Source: Alteromonas macleodii
Lineage (GTDB): Bacteria; Pseudomonadota; Gammaproteobacteria; Enterobacterales; Alteromonadaceae
Reading direction: 5' to 3'
DNA length: 64,000 nucleotides
Assembly: GCF_903772925.1 (NCBI RefSeq)
Contig: NZ_LR812090.1
Span: 1,058,629-1,122,628 of the forward strand
In this document: piece by piece, positions 34,705 through 43,624 of the stretch
Numbering within the stretch: position 1 is the first letter of the stretch
How the letters are laid out: each line of letters begins with the position of its first letter
Position numbers and translations under genes: made by a program
Notes under the pieces: generated by a model
Databases searched by the model: none
Told to the model about the DNA's origin: nothing
The model's input: the letters and a program-made list of their open reading frames with translations, nothing else

Positions 34705-34974
34705 GACATTTCGTGTTTCAGTTTGCGATTAATTGACTATGCTTAGTGAAATCTATGTTTGTAAACAGCGGGTTTAACAACAATGCTTAGTTCTAGGTGT
34801 AAAAGCACACGCTTCAACATGACAAGATTTAACTGGCAGTATTGAAAGGTTAGTAATGCTTAAACAAACCTTAAGTGTCATTTTTCTGTCGTTTGACCTG
34901 CAAAAATTTAGTGATATTGTCTACTCTTATCATAAGAGGCAATGATCATGCCCAGTATTACTTAGAGGTGACCT
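34705..34974. other. Divergent flgA/cheV intergenic region, no assigned element
   Basis: This 270-base non-coding stretch must carry promoters in both directions. I looked for GG-N10-GC and TAAA-N15-GCCGATAA patterns and found no convincing match. It is A/T-rich with no strong hairpin. Confidence 0.5.
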
Positions 34975-35904
34975 ATGTCGGGTATTTTAGATTCGGTAAA
35001 CCAGCGAACGCAGCTTGTTGGGCAGAACCGCTTAGAGTTGTTGCTGTTTAGACTGAACGGCCGTCAGCGGTTTGGTATTAACGTGTTTAAAGTAAGAGAG
35101 GTGTTGCAGTGTCCTCCGCTTACGGCTATGCCAAAATTAAACCCATTGGTTCGTGGGGTAGCACACATTCGTGGCCAAACTATTTCGGTTATTGACCTAA
35201 GTATGGCTACACGTGGTCGTAAAATTGAAGACCTCTCTAATGCGTTTATCGTTATTGCCGAATACAACCGTTCGGTTCAAGGGTTCTTGGTTGGCGCTGT
35301 TGAGCGCATTATCAATACCAACTGGGATGCCATCATGCCGCCGCCACAGGGCACAGGGCGGGCCAGTTATCTTACGGCGGTTACTGAGGTAGAAAACGAA
35401 CTCATTGAAATACTAGATGTAGAGAAAATTCTCAATGAGATCTCCCCGCTAAACGCTGAAGTTAGTGCTGACGTTGCCGAGGGGCTAACGACAGAGGGTC
35501 AAGAAAACAAAATTATCTTTATAGCGGATGACTCGGCGGTAGCGAGGAATCAGGTGAAAAAAGCGCTTACGTCATTAGGCCTTGAAATCGAGCTTGCTAA
35601 AAATGGTCTTGAAGCGCTTAATCGTCTTAAACAAATCGCTGAAGAGTATGGCGACGTAACCAACCGCGTTGGTGTGCTAGTTTCTGATATTGAAATGCCC
35701 GAAATGGATGGCTATACCTTGACTGCAGAAATTAAAAATACGCCGGAGCTTCAAAAACTTCACGTTGTTCTGCACACGTCATTAAGCGGGGTATTTAACC
35801 AAGCAATGGTACAAAAAGTTGGAGCGGACGACTTTATAGCGAAGTTTCACCCAGACGAATTAGCAACTGCTGTACAGAAGTGGCTAATGACCGAGTGCGA
35901 ATAA
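34975..35904 (+). CDS. cheV: CheV, chemotaxis coupling protein
   Basis: A 309-aa hybrid of a CheW-like coupling domain (residues ~15-160) and a response-regulator receiver domain (~178-300). Receiver landmarks are the acidic pair in FIADDSAVARNQV, the phospho-acceptor Asp in VLVSDIEMPEMDGY and the conserved Lys in DDFIAKF. CheV links chemoreceptors to CheA and its phosphorylation tunes adaptation. Gene order cheV-cheR ahead of flgB is typical of Vibrio and Alteromonadales polar-flagellum loci. A GAGGTGA ribosome site precedes ATG 34975. CheR follows 15 bases later. Confidence 0.96.
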   Translation: MSGILDSVNQRTQLVGQNRLELLLFRLNGRQRFGINVFKVREVLQCPPLTAMPKLNPLVRGVAHIRGQTISVIDLSMATRGRKIEDLSNAFIVIAEYNRSVQGFLVGAVERIINTNWDAIMPPPQGTGRASYLTAVTEVENELIEILDVEKILNEISPLNAEVSADVAEGLTTEGQENKIIFIADDSAVARNQVKKALTSLGLEIELAKNGLEALNRLKQIAEEYGDVTNRVGVLVSDIEMPEMDGYTLTAEIKNTPELQKLHVVLHTSLSGVFNQAMVQKVGADDFIAKFHPDELATAVQKWLMTECE

Positions 35905-35919
35905 CGGAGCAGGAAAGGA

Positions 35920-36750
35920 TTGGCTAATAAAGACGTTTCGCCCGCGAGCTACCAAAAGTTCAGAGAGTTTCTTGAAAAGCAATGCGGCATAGTTTTGGGT
36001 GAGAATAAACAATACCTCGTCCGCAGCCGTTTGGCTTCATTGCTTTTTAAACATAAGTACGAATCTGCAGATGAACTGATTGATGTTGTTGTTCGTGGTT
36101 TTGATCGCACTTTGTTACAAAGTGTTATCGACGCAATGACAACCAACGAAACCTTATGGTTTCGCGATAATTATCCCTTTGATCTTCTTTTAAAGGACCT
36201 ATTGCCATCCTTATCTACTAAAAATCAGAAGGTTCGCATTTGGAGTGCTGCTTGCTCGTCGGGGCAAGAGCCTTATTCCATCGCAATGTCTGTGCTTGAG
36301 TACCAACGTCAACGTCCAGGCGCGTTGAGAGCGGGCGTTGAGATTGTGGCAACCGATTTATCATCAGAAATGCTGCAAAAATGTGAATCTGGCATTTATG
36401 ACGAGCTCTCTCTTGCCAGAGGCTTATCTCCGCAGCGAAGACAAGCTTTTTTCCAACAAAATGAAAAAGGGCTTATGCAAGTGAAGCCTGAGGTTCGCCG
36501 TATGGTAAGCTTCAGAAGTTTGAACCTGCTTACGAGCTATGCTGCGCTTGGTCGGTTTGACATCGTTTTCTGCCGCAACGTATTAATTTATTTTTCGGCA
36601 GAAGTGAAACAGCGGATCCTGCAACAAATTGCCGGACAACTGCAGCCTAACGGCGTTCTATTTCTTGGCGCGTCAGAATCTATAAGTGCTGCCAGTGATA
36701 TCTACAGCATGGTGAAGTGCCACCCTGGTCTTTACTACCAAAAAAAATGA
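35920..36750 (+). CDS. cheR: CheR, chemoreceptor methyltransferase
   Basis: A 276-aa SAM-dependent methyltransferase that methylates glutamates of chemoreceptors. The N-terminal helical domain (about 1-75) includes MTTNETLWFRD at its end. The SAM-binding domain has IWSAACSSGQEPYSIAM, ATDLSSEML and FDIVFCRNVLIYF. The start is TTG at 35920: the stop of cheV and the strong AGGAAAGG site leave no ATG or GTG alternative nearby, and MANKDVSPASYQKFREF gives the normal N-terminus. A large hairpin lies just after the stop. Confidence 0.95.
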   Translation: MANKDVSPASYQKFREFLEKQCGIVLGENKQYLVRSRLASLLFKHKYESADELIDVVVRGFDRTLLQSVIDAMTTNETLWFRDNYPFDLLLKDLLPSLSTKNQKVRIWSAACSSGQEPYSIAMSVLEYQRQRPGALRAGVEIVATDLSSEMLQKCESGIYDELSLARGLSPQRRQAFFQQNEKGLMQVKPEVRRMVSFRSLNLLTSYAALGRFDIVFCRNVLIYFSAEVKQRILQQIAGQLQPNGVLFLGASESISAASDIYSMVKCHPGLYYQKK

Positions 36751-36759
36751 TCTAACTTA

Positions 36760-36797
36760 TCGGCTTGATAAATAAAGTTTTTTAAAACTCAAGCCGA
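36760..36797 (+). terminator. Candidate terminator after cheR
   Basis: A perfect 9-bp stem (TCGGCTTGA / TCAAGCCGA) encloses a 20-base A/T-rich loop and is followed by only three T residues. The loop is long and the T-run short, so termination is plausible rather than certain. It separates cheVR from the flgB promoter. Confidence 0.4.
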
Positions 36798-36834
36798 TTT
36801 ACTGACCTCTATACCTTCCGTCAAAATCCCATTG

Positions 36835-36850
36835 TGGCATCTGCCTTGCT
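36835..36850 (+). promoter_or_regulatory. Sigma-54 promoter of flgBCDE
   Basis: TGGCAT and TTGCT with GG and GC exactly 10 bases apart (36836-36837 and 36848-36849). The start site would be near 36861, about 93 bases before flgB, consistent with RpoN/FlrC control of rod and hook genes in Vibrio-type hierarchies. Confidence 0.82.
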
Positions 36851-36953
36851 AACTATTTAAACAAACGACAGTAAAACGGCAAAAGGTTAACGCTTATATT
36901 TCCGTTTAGCTTGTCTACACGAAACGTTTTTAAAGTATGTCAGAGGTCATGTT

Positions 36954-37388
36954 ATGGCTATTAACCTAGATAAGCTGGTGGGCTTTCACGAGTCAGCACT
37001 AAAAATACGCACAGAGCGTATGGAGGTTATTTCGGGGAATCTAGCTAACGCAAATACGCCTGGTTACAAAGCCAGAGATATTGATTTTAACAAAGCCATG
37101 CAGTCTGCAATGAGTGAAGCATCTGGTGGCGCAACAAGTCGTGCTTCATCAGGATTAGTGCGGACAAATGAGCGTCATTTAGGCGGCAATCCTTCGTCTG
37201 TTGCGGCAAATTTTGACATGCAGTACCGCGTACCTACTCAACCTGATACTGGCGACGGTAATACGGTAGAAGTCCAAGCGGAAAGAAACAGATTTTTAGA
37301 CAATGGATTGCGCTACCAAGCAAGCCTTGAATTTTTGAATGGGAAAATTAAAGGCATGAAAAAAGCACTTAGCTCAGGAGGTCAATAG
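36954..37388 (+). CDS. flgB: FlgB, proximal rod protein
   Basis: A 144-aa rod subunit of the flagellar basal body. The N-terminus carries the rod/hook family motif (ISGNLANANTPGYKARDIDF) at about residues 26-45, and the C-terminal helix has RFLDNGLRYQASLEFLNGKIKGMKKAL. Length is typical. First gene of the sigma-54-driven flgBCDE set, 2 bases before flgC. Confidence 0.96.
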   Translation: MAINLDKLVGFHESALKIRTERMEVISGNLANANTPGYKARDIDFNKAMQSAMSEASGGATSRASSGLVRTNERHLGGNPSSVAANFDMQYRVPTQPDTGDGNTVEVQAERNRFLDNGLRYQASLEFLNGKIKGMKKALSSGGQ

Positions 37389-37390
37389 TC

Positions 37391-37813
37391 ATGAGTTTAT
37401 TTAACGTAATGCAAATTTCGAGTACGGGTATGGAGGCAGAAAATGTCCGTCTTAATACCACGGCGAGTAATATTGCTAATGCAAACTCGGTAAGCAGCAG
37501 CTATGACGAAACCTATCGAGCTCGTCACCCTGTTTTCGCAACAGCATTACAAGACGCCATGCGGGATCACTCGAAGGGCGCAGGTGTTCAAGTAAAAGGG
37601 ATAGTAGAAAGTGATGCTCCACTTCAGGTGGAGTATGCACCTAATAACCCAATGGCAGACGAAGAAGGCTATATCTATAAACCTAACGTCAACATTGTAG
37701 AAGAAATGGCGAATATGATGTCAGCGTCTAAAGCGTATGAAACAAACGTGCAGGTAGCGGACACCACCAAACGAATCTTCCGCCGCGTACTGCAGTTAGG
37801 TCAAGGGCAGTAA
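37391..37813 (+). CDS. flgC: FlgC, proximal rod protein
   Basis: A 140-aa rod subunit stacked on FlgB. It begins MSLFNVMQISSTGMEAE with the LNTTASNIANANS rod signature, and ends with the conserved NVNIVEEMANMMSASKAYETNVQV stretch shared by axial proteins, here used for assembly contacts. Length is normal, and it is translationally adjacent to flgB. Confidence 0.96.
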   Translation: MSLFNVMQISSTGMEAENVRLNTTASNIANANSVSSSYDETYRARHPVFATALQDAMRDHSKGAGVQVKGIVESDAPLQVEYAPNNPMADEEGYIYKPNVNIVEEMANMMSASKAYETNVQVADTTKRIFRRVLQLGQGQ

Positions 37814-37844
37814 CTTGCCGCTTGAATAATGTGAGGATTAATCA

Positions 37845-38531
37845 GTGAACACCATAAACAACACCGGCCTAAATACCGACCTGTACTGGCAGGAAGAAAC
37901 TGTAAAAGTCGCCGATGGTACCGAGCAGCAGTTAACCCAAGAAGATTTCTTTTCAATGTTAACTGAACAGCTTGCAAATCAAGATCCTACGGCACCGGTT
38001 GATAACGATCAGATGGTGGCGCAGATGACGTCGTTTACGATGGCAGACGGCATCTCCCAGCTTAACGAGAAATTCGAATCGTTTGCGGCCTCAATGACAT
38101 CGAACCAAGCTCTACAGGCATCGAGTCTCATCGGTCAAAACGTGTTAGTTCAAGGCAATGTCGGTTACATGGCGAATGAAGGGGAAGGCCTTTCAGGCGT
38201 TATTGTAAACGAGAAAACGGTTCAAAACATGACGATAAACATTGAGAACCAGTTTGGAGAAGTAATCAAAACCATTGATGCAGGTACACAAAGTGCGGGC
38301 AACATTGAGTTTGAATGGGATGGCAAAGATAAACATGGCAACCAGATGGAACCTGGTGAATATGTTATCAGCGCTACCGGCGAACTAAACGGTGAAGGTG
38401 TTCAGCTGAATACTGCCGTCAATCGTCATGTTGGAAGTGTCAGCTTGGCCGGCAGTGGTCAGGGCGTAATTTTGAATTTGGATGGTGATGTCAGTATCAA
38501 TCTTGATGACGTCATCCAAATCGGCAGTTAG
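37845..38531 (+). CDS. flgD: FlgD, hook-capping scaffold
   Basis: A 228-aa scaffold that caps the growing hook and controls FlgE polymerisation. The N-terminal part has the conserved LTQEDFFSMLTEQLANQDPTAPVDN block (about residues 26-50). The C-terminal half is the tudor/Ig-like FlgD domain (FEWDGKDKHGNQMEPGEYVI). The start is GTG at 37845, preceded by a GAGGA ribosome site. flgE begins 14 bases after the stop. Confidence 0.95.
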   Translation: MNTINNTGLNTDLYWQEETVKVADGTEQQLTQEDFFSMLTEQLANQDPTAPVDNDQMVAQMTSFTMADGISQLNEKFESFAASMTSNQALQASSLIGQNVLVQGNVGYMANEGEGLSGVIVNEKTVQNMTINIENQFGEVIKTIDAGTQSAGNIEFEWDGKDKHGNQMEPGEYVISATGELNGEGVQLNTAVNRHVGSVSLAGSGQGVILNLDGDVSINLDDVIQIGS

Positions 38532-38545
38532 TAGGAGAATCAATA

Positions 38546-39931
38546 ATGTCTTTTAATATTGCACTGAGTGGCGTATCGGCCGCACAAAAAGATTTGGATG
38601 TGACCGCCAACAACATCGCAAACGTTAATACAGTTGGCTTTAAAGAATCACGAGCTGAATTTGGCGACGTTTATGCGGCATCATTGCTGTCAGGTGGTAA
38701 AACGAAAGTGGGTGACGGTGTTCTTACCCAAGAAGTTGCACAGCAATTTTCTCAAGGTAGCCTTCAGTTTACGAATACATCGCTTGACCTTGCTATTACG
38801 GGTAACGGCTTTTTTGCTACCGTACCTGAAATTACGTCACGGGATTTCTCGTTCACTCGTGCCGGGCAGTTTAAGTTAGATAGTGATAACTTTGTGGTTA
38901 ACAGTAACGGCGACAACCTTCTGGGTTTCCCAGTAAACTCTGACGGTACAAGTGCATCAGTTGCGCTAAGTACCACTGAGCCAGTGCGTATTCCTGATTC
39001 ATCAGGTTCACCAGCGCAAACTTCAGAAGTCGATATTCGCATGAATTTACCGGCCGGCGATGCTGCGTTAGATCCGCAAGATTTTGACCCAGAAGATCCG
39101 TTAACGTACAACGCGGCGACGTCAGTTACTGTATATGATTCATTAGGTGACAGTCACGTAATGACTTATTACTTCATTAAAGATAATACAGTAGGCGTAG
39201 ATAATGAATGGTATGTTGCTACCGCGATAGACGATACCCTAGTTGACATGACTGACTCGACAGGTGCCGATACCGACCCTACTACAGCAGTTAACTCGGT
39301 GGGCGGTAATACAGGTAATGCTGTAACCGCATCTAAACTTATTTTCTCTCAAGGTGGTGATTTCTCTGGTATGGAAACGCCAGATGGCTTACCAACGCTA
39401 GATTTTAAAATGCAAACTGAAGCGCTAGGTGCGGGTATCCTTGCAAATGGCTCTGATCCTACGCAGCAGATAAGCATAGATTTTAATCTTGATGTAAATA
39501 GCGCTACGCCTAATGAGCCGACTCAGTTCGCTTCTGCTTTTGAAGTAACGTCATTAGAGCAAGATGGTCTGCCAGTAGGCCGATTAACAGGTATCGATAT
39601 CGGTCCTGATGGCCTAGTTCGCGCTACTTTCTCTAACGGAACCTCTGAGCCTATTGTTCGTGTTGCACTGGTGCGTTTTTCTAACGAACAAGGCCTAACA
39701 CAAGAGAGCAGCACACAGTGGAAAGAAAGTATTCTTTCAGGTGAGGCTCTAGCGGGTGAAGCAACAACCGGTACCTTCGGTGAGATTAATTCATCAGCCC
39801 TTGAACAAGCCAACGTTAACCTGACCACCGAGCTAATCGACATGATCATTGCTCAGCGTAACTTCCAGGCTAACTCAAGAGCGCTCGAAGTTAACAACTC
39901 ACTGAACCAGACTATTCTGAACATTCGATAG
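38546..39931 (+). CDS. flgE: FlgE, flagellar hook protein
   Basis: A 461-aa hook subunit. It starts with MSFNIALSGVSAAQKDLDVTANNIANVNTVGFKESR, the hook/rod family N-terminal coiled region, and ends with NVNLTTELIDMIIAQRNFQANSRALEVNNSLNQTILNIR. The variable middle (about residues 150-350) forms the hook surface. Length falls within the 400-460-aa range of Alteromonadales hook proteins. It is followed by an intrinsic terminator, so the flgBCDE unit probably ends here. Confidence 0.96.
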   Translation: MSFNIALSGVSAAQKDLDVTANNIANVNTVGFKESRAEFGDVYAASLLSGGKTKVGDGVLTQEVAQQFSQGSLQFTNTSLDLAITGNGFFATVPEITSRDFSFTRAGQFKLDSDNFVVNSNGDNLLGFPVNSDGTSASVALSTTEPVRIPDSSGSPAQTSEVDIRMNLPAGDAALDPQDFDPEDPLTYNAATSVTVYDSLGDSHVMTYYFIKDNTVGVDNEWYVATAIDDTLVDMTDSTGADTDPTTAVNSVGGNTGNAVTASKLIFSQGGDFSGMETPDGLPTLDFKMQTEALGAGILANGSDPTQQISIDFNLDVNSATPNEPTQFASAFEVTSLEQDGLPVGRLTGIDIGPDGLVRATFSNGTSEPIVRVALVRFSNEQGLTQESSTQWKESILSGEALAGEATTGTFGEINSSALEQANVNLTTELIDMIIAQRNFQANSRALEVNNSLNQTILNIR

Positions 39932-40011
39932 TTAAGGTAAAGCGCCGTCTATTAGAATATAAAAGCGGCAATACGTTGGCGTTCAAGCCCGCCATTATTG
40001 CCGATATTTAC

Positions 40012-40043
40012 AAGAGCCGCACAACAGCGGCTCTTTTATTTTC
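40012..40043 (+). terminator. Intrinsic terminator after flgE
   Basis: A perfect 9-bp stem AAGAGCCGC / GCGGCTCTT (40012-40020 and 40027-40035) with loop ACAACA is followed by TTATTTT. It ends the flgBCDE transcript 80 bases past the flgE stop. Confidence 0.85.
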
Positions 40044-40100
40044 CTTTAAATATCAATTTAATACCTTTCATATTTTCTACTTGAGTTAAAAATCCACAGG

Positions 40101-40117
40101 TTGGCATCGCCTTTGCA
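40101..40117 (+). promoter_or_regulatory. Sigma-54 promoter of flgFGHIJ
   Basis: TTGGCAT and TTGCA with GG and GC exactly 10 bases apart (40103-40104 and 40115-40116). With the terminator just upstream, it makes flgF the head of a separate sigma-54 transcript; flgF starts 40 bases downstream. Confidence 0.82.
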
Positions 40118-40156
40118 AAATCTTGCTTAAGGTTTAATCAGAGTCAAAAGTCAGTC

Positions 40157-40900
40157 ATGGACAAACTTCTCTACATTGCAGCAAGTGGCGCATCCCAAGA
40201 CCTATTAGGAACTGGGGTTAGAGCCAATAACTTAGCCAACGCGCAGACAACCGGGTTTAGAGCTCAATTAGAGCAAGCGAGATCGATGCCGGCTTACGGC
40301 GAAGGTTTGCCAACCCGCGTGTTTTCTATGACTGAAAGCCCGTCTAACAATTATGAGTCGGGTCCAATGATTAAAACGGATCGAGATTTAGATGTGGCCA
40401 TTCAAGGGGATGGTTGGTTTGCGGTGCAAGATCAAAATGGTCAAGAAGCTTATTCCAGAGATGGCAACTTCAAACTAGGCGATGACGGAATTTTGACAGA
40501 CATTCACGACCGTGTGGTGCTAGGCGACAACGGCCCTATTTTTCTTCCAGTACCTTTGGACAATCTTAACATTGCCGCTGATGGCACCTTGTCCATGAGA
40601 CAGCTAGGAGCCCCAGCCAATGTTATCGAGGAAGTAGGACGTCTCAAGCTAGTTTCTCCAAACTACGCTGATATGGAGCGGGGCACCGACGGCTTATTTA
40701 GAATGGAAGATGGCTCAATTGCGCCCGCTAACGCTAACGTAAAAGTGGCGTCTGGCATGCTTGAAGGTTCTAACGTAAATGCTGTTGAAGAGATGGTAGA
40801 CATGATAAGTCTTCAGCGTCACTACGAGCTTCAAGTAAAAGTGATGAAACAAGCGGAAGAGCTTGATACCCGTGGCAATTCTTTGTTGCGCATACTGTAA
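40157..40900 (+). CDS. flgF: FlgF, proximal rod protein
   Basis: A 247-aa rod subunit. The N-terminus MDKLLYIAASGASQDLLGTGVRANNLANAQTTGFRAQLEQ and the C-terminus GSNVNAVEEMVDMISLQRHYELQVKVMKQAEELDTRGNSLLRIL are typical of FlgF. The middle has the DRDLDVAIQGDGWFAV hook/rod motif. Length is normal. The ribosome site is weak, but the ATG is fixed by the conserved N-terminus. Confidence 0.95.
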   Translation: MDKLLYIAASGASQDLLGTGVRANNLANAQTTGFRAQLEQARSMPAYGEGLPTRVFSMTESPSNNYESGPMIKTDRDLDVAIQGDGWFAVQDQNGQEAYSRDGNFKLGDDGILTDIHDRVVLGDNGPIFLPVPLDNLNIAADGTLSMRQLGAPANVIEEVGRLKLVSPNYADMERGTDGLFRMEDGSIAPANANVKVASGMLEGSNVNAVEEMVDMISLQRHYELQVKVMKQAEELDTRGNSLLRIL

Positions 40901-40946
40901 ACGAATTTTAAACACCGTTGCCCTTTGAGCAACGTCGGAGGTTAAC

Positions 40947-41735
40947 ATGCATCCAGCACTATGGATTAGTAAAACCGGACTAGACGCCGCACAAACCGAT
41001 GTGGCAGTGGTGTCTAACAACCTAGCAAACGCATCAACCGTAGGCTTTAAAAAAGACCGCGCAGTATTTGAAGATTTGCTTTATCAGAATATCAACCAGC
41101 CAGGCGGTCGTTCCTCTGCTGACACCGAACTACCATCTGGACTAATGCTTGGTTCAGGTTCAAAAGTGGTCGCTACGCAAAAAGCACATACGCAGGGTAA
41201 CTTGCTGACCACTGAAAATGCGTTGGATATGTCAATTCAAGGCCGCGGCTATTTTGAAATTTTGCAGCCCGACGGCACTATTGCTTATTCACGGAATGGT
41301 CAGTTTTCACTTAACGACCAAGGTCAAATTGTTACTTCTGGCGCTGGCTTTTTACTTCAGCCTGAAGTGGCTGTTCCTGAAGATGCCCAGCAAATCACTA
41401 TCTCACAAGATGGTGAAATAAGCGTGAGTATCCGAGGACAAGCAGAGCCTCAGGTATTGGGTCAGTTAAATATTTCAGATTTTGTGAATCCGACGGGACT
41501 TCAACCTACGGGACAGAACCTTTTCGTAGAGACAGCATCAAGCGGTGCGCCTATTCAAGGTATACCTGGACTTCAAGGTTTAGGTTACATCTCTCAGGGT
41601 ACCCTTGAAACGTCAAATGTAAACGTAACTGAAGAGTTGGTGAACCTTATCGAAAGCCAGCGCTTGTACGAAATGAACTCGAAAGTCATTTCGTCGGTCG
41701 ACCAAATGCTTGGTCAAGTTATCCAGCAACTTTAA
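40947..41735 (+). CDS. flgG: FlgG, distal rod protein
   Basis: A 262-aa distal rod subunit, standard length. The N-terminal family motif (VVSNNLANASTVGFKKDRAVFEDLLY) and the C-terminal NVNVTEELVNLIESQRLYEMNSKVISSVDQML are clear. FlgG forms the part of the rod that passes the P and L rings. GGAGG precedes the ATG. The lipoprotein gene flgH follows after 11 bases. Confidence 0.97.
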   Translation: MHPALWISKTGLDAAQTDVAVVSNNLANASTVGFKKDRAVFEDLLYQNINQPGGRSSADTELPSGLMLGSGSKVVATQKAHTQGNLLTTENALDMSIQGRGYFEILQPDGTIAYSRNGQFSLNDQGQIVTSGAGFLLQPEVAVPEDAQQITISQDGEISVSIRGQAEPQVLGQLNISDFVNPTGLQPTGQNLFVETASSGAPIQGIPGLQGLGYISQGTLETSNVNVTEELVNLIESQRLYEMNSKVISSVDQMLGQVIQQL

Positions 41736-41746
41736 TAGGTAGCGTC

Positions 41747-42427
41747 ATGCGTATTTTAGGTTTATCTGCTGCTCTACTGCTACTAGGCGGTTGCGCCAGT
41801 ACAACTGAACCACCTGTACAGGCTAACGACCCCTCGTTTGCACCAGTAGTGCCAGATTACCCGCGTGAAACGGTAGTAGAAGATGGGTCTTTGTTTCGTT
41901 CACACATGGCAAACAGTTTGTACTCAGATGTTACCGCTAGGCGAGTTGGCGACATCATTACGGTTACCCTTAACGAAAGCACTTCTGCGAGTAAATCTGC
42001 AGATACTTCTACAGCCAAAGATACCAATGTAAACCTAGATACGATTACGGGTCTTGGCGGTCAGGCTGTGAATATTGGTGGTCAATCTATTCAATTAGGT
42101 ATCGGCTCTTCCCGTGATTTCACCGGTGATGCAGAAGCAAACCAAAGTAATAGCCTGGACGGTGCTATTTCGGTAACCGTTGTAGACGTATTGCCAAACA
42201 ATAATTTGGTTATTCGCGGTGAGAAGTGGCTAACGTTGAACCACGGCGATGAGTATATCCGTCTAACTGGCATTATTCGCCCTGCAGATATCAGCCCTGA
42301 GAATGAGATAGTGTCTACGAAGGTAGCCAATGCTCGCATTCAATATTCAGGCACGGGTACTTTTGCAAGAGCACAGGAAAAGGGCTGGTTAACTAAGTTC
42401 TTTGATTCAACTTGGTGGCCTCTTTAG
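41747..42427 (+). CDS. flgH: FlgH, L-ring lipoprotein
   Basis: A 226-aa outer-membrane lipoprotein that forms the L ring bushing. The signal ends in the lipobox LGGC with the lipidated Cys at residue 16. The mature part has the FlgH core ([31 protein letters not shown], then [29 protein letters not shown]). Length is typical. It sits between flgG and flgI as usual. Confidence 0.97.
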   Translation: MRILGLSAALLLLGGCASTTEPPVQANDPSFAPVVPDYPRETVVEDGSLFRSHMANSLYSDVTARRVGDIITVTLNESTSASKSADTSTAKDTNVNLDTITGLGGQAVNIGGQSIQLGIGSSRDFTGDAEANQSNSLDGAISVTVVDVLPNNNLVIRGEKWLTLNHGDEYIRLTGIIRPADISPENEIVSTKVANARIQYSGTGTFARAQEKGWLTKFFDSTWWPL

Positions 42428-42447
42428 GCTTTGGTAGGAGAGTGGAC

Positions 42448-43560
42448 ATGCGTTTATTTTCAGTCGTATTAGCCGTATTTGCACTGCTTTTATCTTCACA
42501 AGCAGCGGCGCAGCGCATTAAAGATTTAGCGAGCATACAGGGCGTTCGTAGTAACCAATTAGTGGGATATGGTCTTGTTGTTGGTTTACCTGGTACAGGG
42601 GAGCAAAGCCCATTCACCGAGCAGAGCTTTAGAACGATGCTGAGTAATTTTGGTATTAGTTTAGATGCCAACACTAAGCCCAAAATTAAGAATGTTGCAG
42701 CGGTGGCTGTACATGCTGAATTGCCTGCTTTCGCAAAGCCTGGTCAAACCATAGATATTACGGTTTCTTCCGTAGGCGAAGCGTCGAGCCTTCAAGGTGG
42801 AACACTTCTTCAAACGTTTCTTCGCGGGGTTGATGGCAAAGTTTACGCAGTTGCGCAAGGAAGCTTAGTGGTTAGTGGGTTCGGTGCGCAGGGTGGAGAC
42901 GGTTCTCGCATTGTTGTGAATACACCTACTGTTGGCAGAATTCCGAACGGCGCCATGGTTGAACAATCGGTTCCAAGCGGTTTTGCCAATGGCGACACGC
43001 TGACCCTTAATCTTCATTACCCAGACTTTTCAACTGCAAAAGCTCTTGCAGACACTATTAACGAACGCTTAGGTGCGCAGCCTGAAAATGGCTACATCAT
43101 TGCAAAACCCATTGACGCTGCATCGGTCCGAGTTACTGCTCCACGTGATGTGGGCCAGCGAGTCGGCTTCTTGGCTACTCTGGAAAACTTTGAATTCACG
43201 CCAGCAGATGCACCAGCACGCGTTGTGATAAACAGCCGTACCGGCACAATCGTAATAGGCAGCGATGTTCGCTTATTGCCCGCGGCAATTACCCACGGCG
43301 GTTTAACGGTAACGATTTCTGAAAACCAGCAGGTTGCTCAACCCAATGCATTTGCTGACGGTGAGACCGTGGTAACAACGCAGTCAATTGTTGATGTGGA
43401 CTTGGCTGATAGCAGAATGTTCAAGTTTGAGCCAGGCGTTACGCTTGATCAACTTGTGCGTGCGGTTAATGAAGTGGGCGCTGCTCCGGGTGACTTAATG
43501 GCCATCTTAGAGGCGCTGCGTCAAGCGGGCGCTTTACGCGGTGAGCTTGTGATTATCTAA
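42448..43560 (+). CDS. flgI: FlgI, P-ring protein
   Basis: A 370-aa periplasmic P-ring subunit. I place the start at ATG 42448: it has a TAGGAGAG ribosome site and yields a proper signal peptide ([22 protein letters not shown]). A longer frame beginning at 42412 would overlap flgH and bury the signal. The mature protein begins [25 protein letters not shown], the strongly conserved FlgI N-terminus, and ends with the conserved [23 protein letters not shown]. FlgA is the assembly chaperone for this protein. Confidence 0.96.
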   Translation: MRLFSVVLAVFALLLSSQAAAQRIKDLASIQGVRSNQLVGYGLVVGLPGTGEQSPFTEQSFRTMLSNFGISLDANTKPKIKNVAAVAVHAELPAFAKPGQTIDITVSSVGEASSLQGGTLLQTFLRGVDGKVYAVAQGSLVVSGFGAQGGDGSRIVVNTPTVGRIPNGAMVEQSVPSGFANGDTLTLNLHYPDFSTAKALADTINERLGAQPENGYIIAKPIDAASVRVTAPRDVGQRVGFLATLENFEFTPADAPARVVINSRTGTIVIGSDVRLLPAAITHGGLTVTISENQQVAQPNAFADGETVVTTQSIVDVDLADSRMFKFEPGVTLDQLVRAVNEVGAAPGDLMAILEALRQAGALRGELVII

Positions 43561-43624
43561 AGCAAGCGAGTAGTTTTTAAGAGTATCTGATAGGAACACT
43601 GAAGGTTAGAGCGGAACAAATACG

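Noticed and set aside
36760..36797. Hairpin after cheR as a riboswitch or attenuator of flgB
   Set aside because: It lies upstream of the sigma-54 promoter of flgB, so it would not be in that leader. A weak cheVR terminator is the simpler reading.
42412..42447. Longer flgI start at 42412
   Set aside because: It would overlap flgH by 16 bases and put a non-hydrophobic segment before the signal peptide. ATG 42448 has the AGGAG site.
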